DNA of 64,000 nucleotides. Source: Acidisarcina sp963790505 (GTDB lineage: Bacteria; Acidobacteriota; Terriglobia; Terriglobales; Acidobacteriaceae). The stretch spans positions 1,178,001-1,242,000 of the forward strand of contig CAWBOT010000005.1 in NCBI GenBank assembly GCA_963790505.1, given 5' to 3'. The position numbers and the translations under genes were made by a program. The notes beneath the pieces were generated by a model that was not told the DNA's origin, made no database searches, and was given only the letters and a program-made list of their open reading frames with translations. Positions 16,598 through 25,557 of the stretch are shown one piece after another. Each line of letters begins with the position of its first letter. The first letter of the stretch is position 1.

Positions 16598-17707
16598 TCA
16601 CCCGAACTGCTCCAAAAACCGGACGTCTCCGGAGTAGAGCTGGCTGATGTCGCTAATCCCGTACTTCATCATGGCGATGCGGTCGACTCCCATGCCGAAG
16701 GCGAAGCCGCTGATTTTCTTTGGGTCGTAGGCGGGTTGTTTGCCCTGGACGAAGCCGAAGACGGCGGGGTCGACCATGCCGCAACCGAGCAGCTCGATCC
16801 AGCCGGATTGCTTGCATTTGCGGCAGCCGGTGCCGCCGCAGAAGATGCAGCTGATCTGCACGTCGGCGCTGGGCTCGGTGAAGGGGAAGAATGACGGGAA
16901 GAACCGCGTCTTGACCGCCGAGCCGAAGAGCGCCTTCATGGCGTGGTCGAGTGTGCCCTTTAAGTCGGAGAAGGTGATGTTGGTGTCGACGCAGAGGCCT
17001 TCCACTTGATGGAAGATCGGCGAGTGGGTGGCATCGGCGGCCTCATTGCGGTGCACCTTGCCGGGGATGACGATGCGCAGCGGCGGCGGCTGGCGCTCCA
17101 TGGTGCGGATCTGTACCGGCGAGGTGTGGGTGCGCAGAAGAAGGCGGTCGCGGAGCGGCTTTCGCTCCTGATTGGCGAGGACGAGCGTGTCCTGGGTGTC
17201 GCGGGCGGGATGATTGGGCGGAAAGTTGAGCGACTCGAAGTTGTAGTAGTCGGTCTCGACCTCGGGGCCGACGCCAACCGAGTAACCCATCGCCTGGAAG
17301 ACGGCGACGATCTCATTGCTCGTCCTGACGAGTGGATGCTCGGCGCCAAGTACACGGCGGGTTCCGGGAAGGGTGATGTCGATAGTTTCGGCGGCGAGTT
17401 CGGCGGCGAGATCCTTCGGAGCGCAAATCTCGTTGAGACGCTGTTCAATATCTGCCTTGAATAGGTTGAATTCCTGGCCAAGAAACTTCCTAGCCGCGAT
17501 TGGCGCTTCCTTGAGCCAGGCGTCGCTCACGGCCTTGAGGCGTCCTTGTTTTCTACCTGTCCATTTGAGGCGGAATTGCTCCTTGTCGTCGGGAGAGCTT
17601 CCTACGCGAGCAGCCTGATCCTTGAACTCTTTGTCGAGTTGTTCGAATGCCTGCTCGATCTCTTCTTCTGAGTACTTAGATAGGGTCGGTACGGATTCTT
17701 GCGACAT
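16598..17707 (-). CDS. pheS: PheS, phenylalanyl-tRNA synthetase alpha chain
   Basis: 369 residues. The N-terminal ~100 residues form the tRNA-binding coiled coil (FKDQAARVGSSPDDKEQFRL, QEFNLFKADIEQRLNEI). Class II motifs follow: motif 1 around HPLVRTSNEIVAVFQAMGY, motif 2 around IFHQVEGLCVDTNITFSDL, and motif 3 GFAFGMGVDRIAMMKYGI. The loop IFCGGTGCRKCKQSGWIELLG is a Cys-rich insertion seen in many PheS proteins. With PheT it charges tRNA-Phe. It is the promoter-proximal gene of the pheS-(orphan)-pheT run. Confidence 0.96.
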   Translation of the reverse strand: MSQESVPTLSKYSEEEIEQAFEQLDKEFKDQAARVGSSPDDKEQFRLKWTGRKQGRLKAVSDAWLKEAPIAARKFLGQEFNLFKADIEQRLNEICAPKDLAAELAAETIDITLPGTRRVLGAEHPLVRTSNEIVAVFQAMGYSVGVGPEVETDYYNFESLNFPPNHPARDTQDTLVLANQERKPLRDRLLLRTHTSPVQIRTMERQPPPLRIVIPGKVHRNEAADATHSPIFHQVEGLCVDTNITFSDLKGTLDHAMKALFGSAVKTRFFPSFFPFTEPSADVQISCIFCGGTGCRKCKQSGWIELLGCGMVDPAVFGFVQGKQPAYDPKKISGFAFGMGVDRIAMMKYGISDISQLYSGDVRFLEQFG

Positions 17708-17784
17708 GGTCTCTTTGAGGATAAATCAGAGAGACGGCGAATTCCCGCTGAGACTCGTGTTCGTCCCCGCGCCGGCGAATGTTG

Positions 17785-18012
17785 CTACGCCTGAAACTCC
17801 ACCGTCGAGTTCAGGCGCGACTCGGCGAGGGCGATGCTCGATCCGGTCGCGATCGGGCCGGGCTGGTCGGGAAGATAGGCCTCGTAACCCGACGAAGTGC
17901 GCTCGACGACGGCGGTTTGGGGTTTCCCGTTGGCGCTAACCTGGGTTATGGCGGCAAGGGTTGCGGTCGGCGAACTGGCGACACTACTCGAAGCAATGCT
18001 GTCAATCTGCAT
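17785..18012 (-). CDS. Small protein of unknown function
   Basis: 75 residues (MQIDSIASSSVASSPTATLA to RLNSTVEFQA), rich in Ser and Ala, with no signal peptide or membrane segment. The ATG at 18012 is preferred because GAGGAG lies 7 nt upstream; an in-frame ATG at 18027 would overlap that ribosome site. I know no function. Its good ribosome site and clean separation from pheS suggest a real gene. Confidence 0.55.
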   Translation of the reverse strand: MQIDSIASSSVASSPTATLAAITQVSANGKPQTAVVERTSSGYEAYLPDQPGPIATGSSIALAESRLNSTVEFQA

Positions 18013-18218
18013 GGCTGCGCTCCTCATCCCTCGTGGCGAGGATTGCTGAAGACCTCAATTCTTGTTTCGGCGCCGCCTGGCCCGACTTGAATGATCTTCG
18101 GTCTAAATACGGGTTACCCGCAGGCGTAGTCCCGATCCGGAACCACTCTCGACACTTCCGGCAGGCAACCCGCGGGGGATATTCTGGCTAGGCTCTGGAT
18201 CGTCTCCGCCCTCCTGCT

Positions 18219-19091
18219 ATGCGCCGACTCGTTTTCTGTCTGGTCATGCTGCAAGGGCTGCTCGTGCCATCGGCGCTATGTGCGGCGACAACGCACCCGC
18301 ACGCGCCGGCACATCATGCCGCGCACCGTCAAGGCGCGCCCTGGAAGGCTTCTCGCGCGGCGAAGAAGTACGCGACTAATTCGGAAACGCTGCGGCGCGC
18401 GCAGAGGCGACCGGCAACGCTGCATCTCGCGCATGCAGAAACTACGGCATTGATCGATCCCGTGCCGTTGGGCAGATTTCCCATGCCGGCTCCGCTCAAG
18501 GGGTCTCATGAGTCGTTACTGCGGCAGAATGTGCGTTCGCAGCAAGATGGGTTGTCGCGCGTCGAGGATGACGCCGATCTTTTCGCGCTGCGCCAGAGTA
18601 AGGCACTGGTCGCGCTCCCGGCGACTTCTGCGTTGGTCGTAGATGAACGACTCCCCGCCAACCGGCGCTATTGCCGCGAATGGACAGCGGAGTTTCTCTC
18701 CGACCTTTCGCGCGTCCACTACGGAAGATTTCACCGTGCACTGCAGGTGAACTCCGCAGTGCGGACGGTTGAGTATCAGCGCCATTTGGAACGGGTGAAC
18801 GGCAACGCCGCGCCGGCAGAGGGCGACGACGCTTCACCGCATCTCACCGGGGCGACGATCGACATTGCCAAGAAGGGCTTGTCGATGGATGAGATCGGGT
18901 GGATGCGCGCCTATCTCGCCCCACTGCAGGCGGCCGGCAAGATCGACGTCGAAGAAGAGTTTTACCAGTCCTGCTTCCACATCACCGTGTACCGGTCGTA
19001 CAGGCCGGCAACGCCGATGATCGAGGCGAAGGCGGCGCCAACCCCGCACCACACGGGGAAGGGAGCGCTGCTAGCGGCACAAGTCCGCTGA
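18219..19091 (+). CDS. Secreted DUF5715-like protein
   Basis: 290 residues with a signal peptide (LVFCLVMLQGLLVPSALCAA). After a basic, His-rich linker comes a C-terminal domain of ~170 residues containing CREWTAEFLSDLSRVHYGRFH, LQVNSAVRTVEYQRHLERVNGNAAP, SPHLTGATIDIAKKGLS and ESFYQSCFHITVYRSY-like ending (residues EEEFYQSCFHITVYRSY). The SxHLTGxxxD and CFHITV blocks resemble D,D-carboxypeptidase/peptidase M15-type zinc sites (HxxG-xD and H), so a cell-wall hydrolase-like fold is possible. That link is inference; the family itself is uncharacterised. Confidence 0.7.
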   Translation: MRRLVFCLVMLQGLLVPSALCAATTHPHAPAHHAAHRQGAPWKASRAAKKYATNSETLRRAQRRPATLHLAHAETTALIDPVPLGRFPMPAPLKGSHESLLRQNVRSQQDGLSRVEDDADLFALRQSKALVALPATSALVVDERLPANRRYCREWTAEFLSDLSRVHYGRFHRALQVNSAVRTVEYQRHLERVNGNAAPAEGDDASPHLTGATIDIAKKGLSMDEIGWMRAYLAPLQAAGKIDVEEEFYQSCFHITVYRSYRPATPMIEAKAAPTPHHTGKGALLAAQVR

Positions 19092-19192
19092 GGCAAGATT
19101 TTTCCTGCGCGACTCGACTGCGCCACGATACAATCGCGCCATCGAAGCTGACCGCCCAGCGGCGGTCAACATTCCAGCCTGTCAGGAGACCT

Positions 19193-19963
19193 ATGACTGA
19201 GATCGGTAGTTCCGAGACTTCGCCTTCCGGAGAAGCAGTGACCCTACCCGCATTGAGCCAGGGCGAACGCGTCGTCGATACATTCATCGCTCCTTCGAAG
19301 ACTTTCACCGATATCCTACGCAGCCAGAGCTGGTGGCTGCCGTTTCTGATCAGCGTGATCGTGAGCTACGGGTTTGTCTTTGCGCTGCAAAAACAGGTGG
19401 GCTGGGAGACCATTGCAGCCAACTCCATCAAGCAGGACCCCAAGGCCACTGAGCGGATGGCTAACGCTTCGGCGGAACAGCAGGCCCAGATACAAAAGAT
19501 CACGACGGCAAGCATCCGATACGGCATGTATGGCACGCCGGTGATTCTCCTGATCAGCGCCGCGATCATCGCCCTGGTGTGGTGGGGGACCATCAATTTC
19601 GGCTTTGGCGGTCACGCCACCTTCGGGCGGGTGTTTGCCATGTGGATGTATGCGGGGCTGCCGCTGCAGATCTTGTACATTCTGGCGATAGTGACGCTCT
19701 TTGCGGGGTTAGATCGAGAAGCCTTCAACATCAACAACCCAGTGGGCACCAACATCGGCTTCTATCTGCCTGCCGAGACGCCGCAGTGGCTGATGAAGGT
19801 CGCCACGTCCGTCGACGTCTTCTGGTTGTGGTCGCTCGCTCTGGGCGGAATCGGCTTAGCGATTGTGGCGAAGGTGAAGAAATCCGCCGGATTGGCCGCC
19901 GTTTTTGGATGGTGGGTTTTGGTCCAGATTGTGAAAGTGGTCTATACGGCAGTTACGGGCTAA
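19193..19963 (+). CDS. YIP1-family membrane protein
   Basis: 256 residues from the ATG at 19193, preceded by CAGGAG. A cytoplasmic N-terminal part (RVVDTFIAPSKTFTDILRSQ) is followed by about five membrane segments (near residues 44-60, 115-133, 145-170, 200-222 and 230-250). The first-helix pattern SWWLPFLISVIVSYGFVF and the loop after it match YIP1/DUF1282-type proteins frequent in Acidobacteria. Function unknown. A GATACAAT box about 55 nt upstream of the start and the hairpin GACCGCC-N4-GGCGGTC in the leader are visible. Confidence 0.72.
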   Translation: MTEIGSSETSPSGEAVTLPALSQGERVVDTFIAPSKTFTDILRSQSWWLPFLISVIVSYGFVFALQKQVGWETIAANSIKQDPKATERMANASAEQQAQIQKITTASIRYGMYGTPVILLISAAIIALVWWGTINFGFGGHATFGRVFAMWMYAGLPLQILYILAIVTLFAGLDREAFNINNPVGTNIGFYLPAETPQWLMKVATSVDVFWLWSLALGGIGLAIVAKVKKSAGLAAVFGWWVLVQIVKVVYTAVTG

Positions 19964-20010
19964 AGAGGATCTCGACTCTCTATCCCTGCGGCCTATTCAT
20001 TCTCTCGGAC

Positions 20011-21259
20011 CTATCCGTTCCAGCGCTTGAAGACGAGCGATCCGTTGGTGCCGCCGAAGCCAAAGGAGTTCGACAGAGCGATCTCCAGGTCGGCTTTCTG
20101 CGGCGTATTGGGCACGTAGTTCAGGTCGCACTCCGGGTCGGGATCGACAAGGTTCGCGGTCGGCGGCACGGTCTGGGTGAGCAACGCCTGGATGACGATG
20201 CCGGCCTCGAGTCCGCCCGCACCGCCGAGCAGGTGCCCGGTCATGGACTTGGTTGAGCTGACGAGCAGCTTGTGGCTCGTGGCGTGTTCGCCAAAGAGCT
20301 TGCGCAGGGCGGCAGTTTCCAGCGCATCGCCGAGCGGTGTCGAAGTCGCGTGGGCGTTGACGTACTGGACATCGCCAGGCTCGATTTCCGCGCTCTTGAC
20401 CGCGTTTCTCATGGCCCGGAAACAGCCTTCGCCTTCGGGCGGCATTCCGGTGATGTGGAAGGCGTCAGCGCTCATGCCGTAGCCGATGATCTCGGCAAGG
20501 ATCCTGGCACCACGCGCCTGGGCAAATTCGAGTTCTTCGAGGATCAGGATGCCCGGCGCCCTCGCCAACCACAAAGCCGTCGCGGTCCTTATCGAAGGGG
20601 CGGCAGGCGTGTTCAGGGTCGTCGTTGCGAGTGGAGAGTGCGCGCATGGCGGCAAATCCGCCGACGCCCATGGGCGTGATGGCGGCCTCGGCACCGCCGG
20701 CGATCATGGCCTCGGCATCGCCGCGCTGGATGAGCCGGTAGGCATCGCCGATCGCGTGGGCGCTGGTGGTGCAGGCGGTAGCGGTCGCTTCGTTCGGGCC
20801 TTTGGCCCCGTATTGAATGCTGACATTGCCGGCGGCGAGGTTGACGATCGCGGCGGGTATGAAGAACGGCGAGATCTTGCGCGGGCCGCCTTTCAGCATG
20901 TTGCTGTGCTCGCGCTCGATGACGTCGAATCCGCCGATGCCGGAGCCGATATGCACCCCGACACGCTCCTCATTTTCGGGGGTGACCTTCAGTCCGGATT
21001 CCGCCATCGCCTCGGCGGTGGCGGCCATGGCGAAATGGATGAACCGCCCCATCTTGCGCGATTCCTTCTTCTCGATGAACTGAAGGGGGTCGAAATTCTT
21101 GACTTCGGCAGCGAAAGTCACCGGGAAGTCGGTCGCGTCGAAGGCGGTGATCGGGGCCATCCCGCTCTTGCCAGCCAGCAGATTGTTCCAGACTTCGGGG
21201 GTGGTGTTGCCAACTCCGCAGATCAGCCCGATGCCGGTTACTACGACGCGCCTTGCCAA
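20011..21259 (-). CDS. fabF: FabF, beta-ketoacyl-ACP synthase II; one frameshift
   Basis: About 415 residues once one frameshift is corrected, as expected for FabF. The N-terminal frame carries RRVVVTGIGLICGVGNTTPE and the active-site Cys in ATATACTTSAHAIGD. The C-terminal frame carries both catalytic histidines (NAHATSTPLGD and STKSMTGHLLGGAGG) and NSFGFGGTNGSLVF. The frame changes at 20552-20554, where a C run has one base too many; removing it joins VVGEGAG to ILILEELEFA. It elongates fatty acyl chains by condensing malonyl-ACP. The gene directly follows acpP (2 bp), the usual arrangement. The break most likely reflects a sequence error in an essential gene. Confidence 0.9.
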
Positions 21260-21261
21260 AA

Positions 21262-21507
21262 TTACTTGCCTGCTTTCGCGTGCTTCTCGATGTACTCAGT
21301 GGCGTCCTTGACGGTCTTGATCTTCTCGGCGTCTTCGTCGGGAATCTCGAGGTCGAAGGCCTCCTCGAACTGCATTACCAGTTCGACCACGTCGAGCGAG
21401 TCGGCCCCGAGATCTTCCTGAAACGATGCGCTGGGGGTCACCTCGGCCTCATCTACCTGAAGCTGCTCGACGATGATCTGTTTTACCTTTTCTTCTACTG
21501 CTGCCAT
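21262..21507 (-). CDS. acpP: AcpP, acyl carrier protein
   Basis: 81 residues, acidic, with the phosphopantetheine site DLGADSLDVVELVM (Ser37) and the flanking helices VEEKVKQIIVEQLQV and TVKDATEYIEKHA. The ATG at 21507 is preceded by GGAG; the frame stays open for 81 codons further upstream, but those residues have no ACP character. It carries growing acyl chains for fatty acid and lipid A synthesis and is co-transcribed with fabF. Confidence 0.95.
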   Translation of the reverse strand: MAAVEEKVKQIIVEQLQVDEAEVTPSASFQEDLGADSLDVVELVMQFEEAFDLEIPDEDAEKIKTVKDATEYIEKHAKAGK

Positions 21508-21859
21508 GTCTTCTCCTGTCAAAATAATTGCATTGTTCGCAGAGCTGAAAGTTCCGCCGGCGAAAGCCCAAACTGGATAACGCCAGGTACGAGTACCCTG
21601 GGCCGCTCGGGCCGCGTATCCCGAAATTTCAAGTCTACTGAGCGCCAAACACAGTGTAAAGGAGAGACGGGAGGAAAAGGGAGCCGTCCGCCGATATCCC
21701 GCGTGGAAGCTACCAGATGGTTTTGAGGCGGGAGGTGCGGAGGCGTCCATCGCGGCTAAGCGCCGGGGAATTGCACGGGTGGTGCCTGCGAGGGCACTGT
21801 CGCCTTTTCCTCAAGGGAGGCGGGCTCCACGATACCGGTCTCTGTGGAAGGATAGTTAT

Positions 21860-23335
21860 ATGTGGGTGTCGACTACCGTCCTCGTTCTGGCGTCCGTGGT
21901 TTCTTTAGTTGCCGGATGTCTGCTGGGCTGGCTGAGCCAGCGGGGAAGGATTGCCGCGCAGGCGCGTTCGCTGGAAGAAGCCACCGCCGAGAGCAAGCGC
22001 TTGCAGGATGCCGTGGCCAGGGCAAGCACAGCCGCTGCGGCGAATGATGCCACCGCCAAAGCTGAACGGGAACGGTCCGGGCGTTTAGAGGAAGAGCGGA
22101 GGCGGTTGGCACTTGAAAGGCAGGCGGTAGAGACCAGGGCCACAGCCGCTGAAACAGAGTTGGCCGCGGAGCGTAAACAGTCCGCCGAGAAGCTTGCGCT
22201 GCTAAACGACGCCCGCGAACAGTTGTCCAATCAGTTCAAGACTCTCGCTCAGGAGATCCTCGAGGAGAAATCAAAGCGCTTTACCGAACAAAATCAAGTC
22301 AACATAGGCAGCCTCCTGCATCCGCTAAGGGAAAAAATCGCCGAGTTCCAGGCGAAGGTCGAGCAGGTGCAACTAGAGAGTGTCGCAGGCCGCTCAGAGC
22401 TGCGCGCACAGATTGGCCAGCTTCAAGCATTGAACGAGCGCTTGTCGCACGACGCCGAGAGCCTGGTCTCCGCGTTAAGAGGCTCCTCGAAGGTGCAGGG
22501 CGACTGGGGCGAATTCATTCTCGAGTCCCTGCTTGAGGCGTCGGGTCTGCGCGAAGGACACGAATACCGGGTGCAGGAAAGCCTTAAGCGGGAAGACGGC
22601 AAGGGCGCGAGGCTCGACGTTGTGGTCAACCTACCCGGCGGCCGCCATCTGGTGATCGACTCCAAGCTATCGCTCACCGACTACTCCGAATACTGCAACA
22701 GCGAAGACGGCATCGCTAAAGACGCGGCGCTGGCACGGCATCTAGGGTCAGTTCGCGCCCATCTGAAGGGCCTGTCGGACCGCAATTATCAGAGCCTCTA
22801 CGGGCTGCGGTCGCTGGATTTTGTGGTCATGTTCGTACCCATCGAACCCGCCTTCATGCTGGCCATCGCGCGCGACCCGAAGCTGTGGAGCGATGCATGG
22901 GGAAAGAATGTTCTTCTCGTCAGCCCGAGCACGTTGCTGTTTGTAATCCGCACGGTGGCGCATCTGTGGAAGCAGGAACAGCAGACGCAGAACGCCAAAG
23001 ATATTGCCAGACGCGGCGCGGCCCTCTACGACAAATTCGTGGGCTTTGTCGAAGATATGAAGGTCTTGGGAAATCGCCTCAATCAAGCGAGAGACTCTTA
23101 CGATTCAGCCTTCGGCAAGCTCTCCAACGGTCAGGCGAATCTCGTGAAGCAAGCCGAGTTACTTCGTGAATTGGGAGTGAAGCCGAAGAAGACATTGCCG
23201 ATCGAGCTGATCGCAGCCGCCACCGAAGACGGCGGCCAGCGTTCACTGGCCCTGGCGGCGGTTGCCGACGACGAGGAGTCCGACTTCGAAGGCGGACTGT
23301 TACCAGATGAGGAAGCTTCTTTCAGGACTTCCTGA
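21860..23335 (+). CDS. rmuC: RmuC-family protein
   Basis: 491 residues from the ATG at 21860 (GGAAGGA upstream). An N-terminal membrane anchor (VLVLASVVSLVAGCLLGWL) is followed by a long coiled coil of about 150 residues rich in Glu, Arg and Ala. The RmuC domain, a predicted PD-(D/E)XK nuclease fold, contains GSSKVQGDWGEFILESLLEA, ARLDVVVNLPGGRHLVIDSK and LDFVVMFVPIEPAFMLAI. In E. coli RmuC limits inversion at short inverted repeats. The C-terminal ~50 residues are acidic and variable. Family assignment is firm. Confidence 0.93.
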   Translation: MWVSTTVLVLASVVSLVAGCLLGWLSQRGRIAAQARSLEEATAESKRLQDAVARASTAAAANDATAKAERERSGRLEEERRRLALERQAVETRATAAETELAAERKQSAEKLALLNDAREQLSNQFKTLAQEILEEKSKRFTEQNQVNIGSLLHPLREKIAEFQAKVEQVQLESVAGRSELRAQIGQLQALNERLSHDAESLVSALRGSSKVQGDWGEFILESLLEASGLREGHEYRVQESLKREDGKGARLDVVVNLPGGRHLVIDSKLSLTDYSEYCNSEDGIAKDAALARHLGSVRAHLKGLSDRNYQSLYGLRSLDFVVMFVPIEPAFMLAIARDPKLWSDAWGKNVLLVSPSTLLFVIRTVAHLWKQEQQTQNAKDIARRGAALYDKFVGFVEDMKVLGNRLNQARDSYDSAFGKLSNGQANLVKQAELLRELGVKPKKTLPIELIAAATEDGGQRSLALAAVADDEESDFEGGLLPDEEASFRTS

Positions 23336-23342
23336 TTTCGCT

Positions 23343-23714
23343 TCAGGCTTTCCTGGCTTTCCTAGCAGCCCTTGCAGGAACACTAGTCGGCTTGCTGGAA
23401 GTGAATGACCCGGTGGAGTGCTGACCCGGTGCGGCTTCGGGATGCGGTGCGGCCTGGGGTCGGGCGCCGTCGACGTTGAGCCCGAGCAGGCGGCGTTGCA
23501 GTGAACGACTGACGCCGGTAAGGTAGGCGTCTTCCGGCTCCACGGGCTGCACTGAAGTAGGCGCCTGATTTTTCGCGGCTTGAACTTCTTCCCGTACCGT
23601 CGCGGCGGGGCGAGATGAGGCGGGCACACTCTTTGGCTTCACGCCCGAAGACGCCTGATTGTCCGTCTTGGCCTTGTGGTCGGTTCTGGTCATCGTCGAT
23701 GCTCGTTCTGGCAT
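23343..23714 (-). CDS. Short disordered protein of unknown function
   Basis: 123 residues from the ATG at 23714. Composition is dominated by Ala, Pro, Ser, Lys and Arg, with no signal peptide or membrane segment. A short central segment (PEDAYLTGVSRSLQRRLLGL) may be helical. The ending SVPARAARKARKA is basic. It is convergent with rmuC, 7 bp apart. I do not recognise it; it could be a nucleic-acid-binding or surface protein, or a spurious frame. Confidence 0.45.
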   Translation of the reverse strand: MPERASTMTRTDHKAKTDNQASSGVKPKSVPASSRPAATVREEVQAAKNQAPTSVQPVEPEDAYLTGVSRSLQRRLLGLNVDGARPQAAPHPEAAPGQHSTGSFTSSKPTSVPARAARKARKA

Positions 23715-23829
23715 GGCTGCCCCCGGCACTTCCTTGTTAGAGATATACCAATATTTCCTGCCTCGTTGGATGCAGGATGATTACGAAGGTATGAGGAATT
23801 GACGAAAGTTTCAGTATGGGCGGGCAAAC

Positions 23830-24393
23830 CTAACGCGCCAAGACGGCTCGCATCCTCTGCCAAGTGATATCGAGGGCCTCGGGCAAGACGCGCGTTTCGC
23901 CGACGGTGGTCATAAAGTTGGTGTCGCCCACCCAGCGGGGCAATGCGTGCAGGTGAAGGTGTCCGGCGATGCCGGCGCCGGCGGCTTTGCCCAGGTTCAG
24001 CCCGATATTCATGCCTTGCGGCTTGTAGATTTCGGCGAAGAGGCGCTCGGTCTGTTGGGCGATAGCCATCATCTCCTGAGCCGCCGCTGGAGCGAGCGCC
24101 GCCAGGGAAGCCTCATGCACATAAGGGACGACCATCAGGTGGCCGGTTGCATAGGGGTAGGCGTTCAGGACGAGGAAGTTATGTTCCGCGCGGAAGACGA
24201 TTCCAGCGGCTTGTTCGGCGTCGTCCTGAGCCATGCCATGCTCCTGGGCGTAATCGACGGCGGCGATCATGTTGCAAAAGACGCAATGGTGGTCACCAGG
24301 CCAGGCGCCTAAGGCGGGAGGCACTCCGGGCCGCTCCGTCTCCTCGGCGGTGCTCACGTAGGCATAGCGCCAAGGCGTCCAGAGGTGATCCAT
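23830..24393 (-). CDS. HIT-family nucleotide hydrolase/transferase
   Basis: 187 residues from the ATG at 24393 (MDHLWTPWRYAYVSTAEE), the usual start of this HIT subgroup. A zinc-type Cys pair occurs in HCVFCNMIA, and the histidine triad is GHLHLHALPRW near residue 145. The PYATGHLMVVPYVHEASLAA strand precedes it. Bacterial members resemble Ap4A phosphorylase or adenylylsulfate/AMP-releasing hydrolases acting in the cytoplasm. The exact substrate is not evident. Confidence 0.9.
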   Translation of the reverse strand: MDHLWTPWRYAYVSTAEETERPGVPPALGAWPGDHHCVFCNMIAAVDYAQEHGMAQDDAEQAAGIVFRAEHNFLVLNAYPYATGHLMVVPYVHEASLAALAPAAAQEMMAIAQQTERLFAEIYKPQGMNIGLNLGKAAGAGIAGHLHLHALPRWVGDTNFMTTVGETRVLPEALDITWQRMRAVLAR

Positions 24394-24428
24394 ATGGGTG
24401 AGTATAACGAGAAAGAATGGCCCCGCCG

Positions 24429-25028
24429 TCAGGCAGCGCGCCAGGCGCGAACCAGTGCGCCGGACGACCCGCTCACCGGATCGGATTTGGGAAAGGGAAG
24501 ACGGATCATGCGATCGATGGACTCCGTATCCGGAGCGCTTCGGCAAATATCCCAGGTCTGATGGGCGGGATAAGCACCGACGACCAGGAAGTTGGCGCTG
24601 GCGTCGAGTTTGCAGTGACCCGTGCCGGTCGGGAGAACGACGACATCTCCGGCCTGTACCGTGACCTCATGGCCGTTTTCGCCGCCCAGCATGAGCCGGG
24701 CGTGACCGGCGGCGAAACCCAGAACCTCATGGGCGGTCGAGTGGTAGTGGTGAAAGTCGTAGACGCCGTTGCGCCACTGCGGCGGCCAGCCGTTTTTTTG
24801 AAAAGCCTGCTCGTACTGGAGGGCGGGATCGCCTCCTTGCGCTGGAAAAAAGCCACGATAGAGCAGGACGGGCAGTTGTGCGTTGTTCGGCATCCATCCA
24901 TTCCGCGAAAGATGCAGTATCTCGGGTTGCGCAGTGCTGTTGAGGCCAAAGGCCGACCTGTTCAACGAAGAATCCAGGCGAAGCAGGCCGAGGCCCGCGA
25001 GAATCGAAGAAAAGCGGCGTCTATCCAT
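24429..25028 (-). CDS. Cupin-domain protein (YjlB-like)
   Basis: 199 residues. The first ~25 residues (MDRRRFSSILAGLGLLRLDS) look like a twin-arginine-type or weak export signal. The cupin core contains GVYDFHHYHSTAHEVLGFAAGHARLMLGG with the metal-binding His residues, and the second motif GDVVVLPTGTGHCKL. The pattern is that of YjlB-type single-domain cupins of unknown substrate. It follows the HIT gene's upstream side on the same strand (35 bp), so co-transcription is possible. Confidence 0.82.
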   Translation of the reverse strand: MDRRRFSSILAGLGLLRLDSSLNRSAFGLNSTAQPEILHLSRNGWMPNNAQLPVLLYRGFFPAQGGDPALQYEQAFQKNGWPPQWRNGVYDFHHYHSTAHEVLGFAAGHARLMLGGENGHEVTVQAGDVVVLPTGTGHCKLDASANFLVVGAYPAHQTWDICRSAPDTESIDRMIRLPFPKSDPVSGSSGALVRAWRAA

Positions 25029-25202
25029 CAGGCCTCACACCCTCCCCGGACAGTGAGTTCGATGCATAGCGCCGTCGCGGAGGCGCGGTGCTCGGGGACC
25101 GAAATATCGCTGTAGAAAACAGATGATCTGCGAGTCTTCACGCCCTTTTTCAGCATCTGCATGAGTGTAGGCGTGCAAAGTCGAACTTTGCCGGGGCATT
25201 CA

Positions 25203-25232
25203 TTGACACTCGTTTGCGCAGATTGCTATAGT
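25203..25232 (+). promoter_or_regulatory. Strong sigma-70-type promoter for rpsA
   Basis: TTGACA at 25203-25208 and TATAGT at 25227-25232 are separated by 18 nt. This is the best consensus promoter noted in the window and faces rpsA, whose start codon is 325 nt downstream. Confidence 0.75.
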
Positions 25233-25557
25233 CTGAGAGTAGGTCTGCGTACGGGAAGATTTGCGTGACCTGCAAACGCCGCTTTTTCATTCCCTGCCTG
25301 CCGGATGCTCCTATCGGAGACGAAGTAGAGCCGGGCCACTTAACCCTGGCCACTCAACCCTTCCTCTCGGATCTTCCGCCACCAGCGAAGAAAAATCGGC
25401 AAGCTTCCCGGCGCTGCGCGATTGTTGCGAAAAATTCACGACGATAAGCGACAAGAATCCGCATGACTGCGCGATGCTTAGAGATGAGCGTTGCGGTTGG
25501 CAGATGCGGGACGGAATTACGGGACCGTCGACCGAGCAATCCCAGAGCTGATACCCA
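25233..25557 (+). other. Long 5' untranslated leader of rpsA
   Basis: The stretch between the promoter and the rpsA ATG has no convincing gene; the open frames in it lack ribosome sites and protein character. A leader of ~315 nt suggests post-transcriptional control, for example autogenous repression by S1 as known in other bacteria. No named riboswitch could be recognised. Confidence 0.5.

Noticed and set aside
25261..25551. Open frames of 60-96 codons in the rpsA leader
   Set aside because: No ribosome sites, atypical composition, and they lie between a strong promoter and rpsA.
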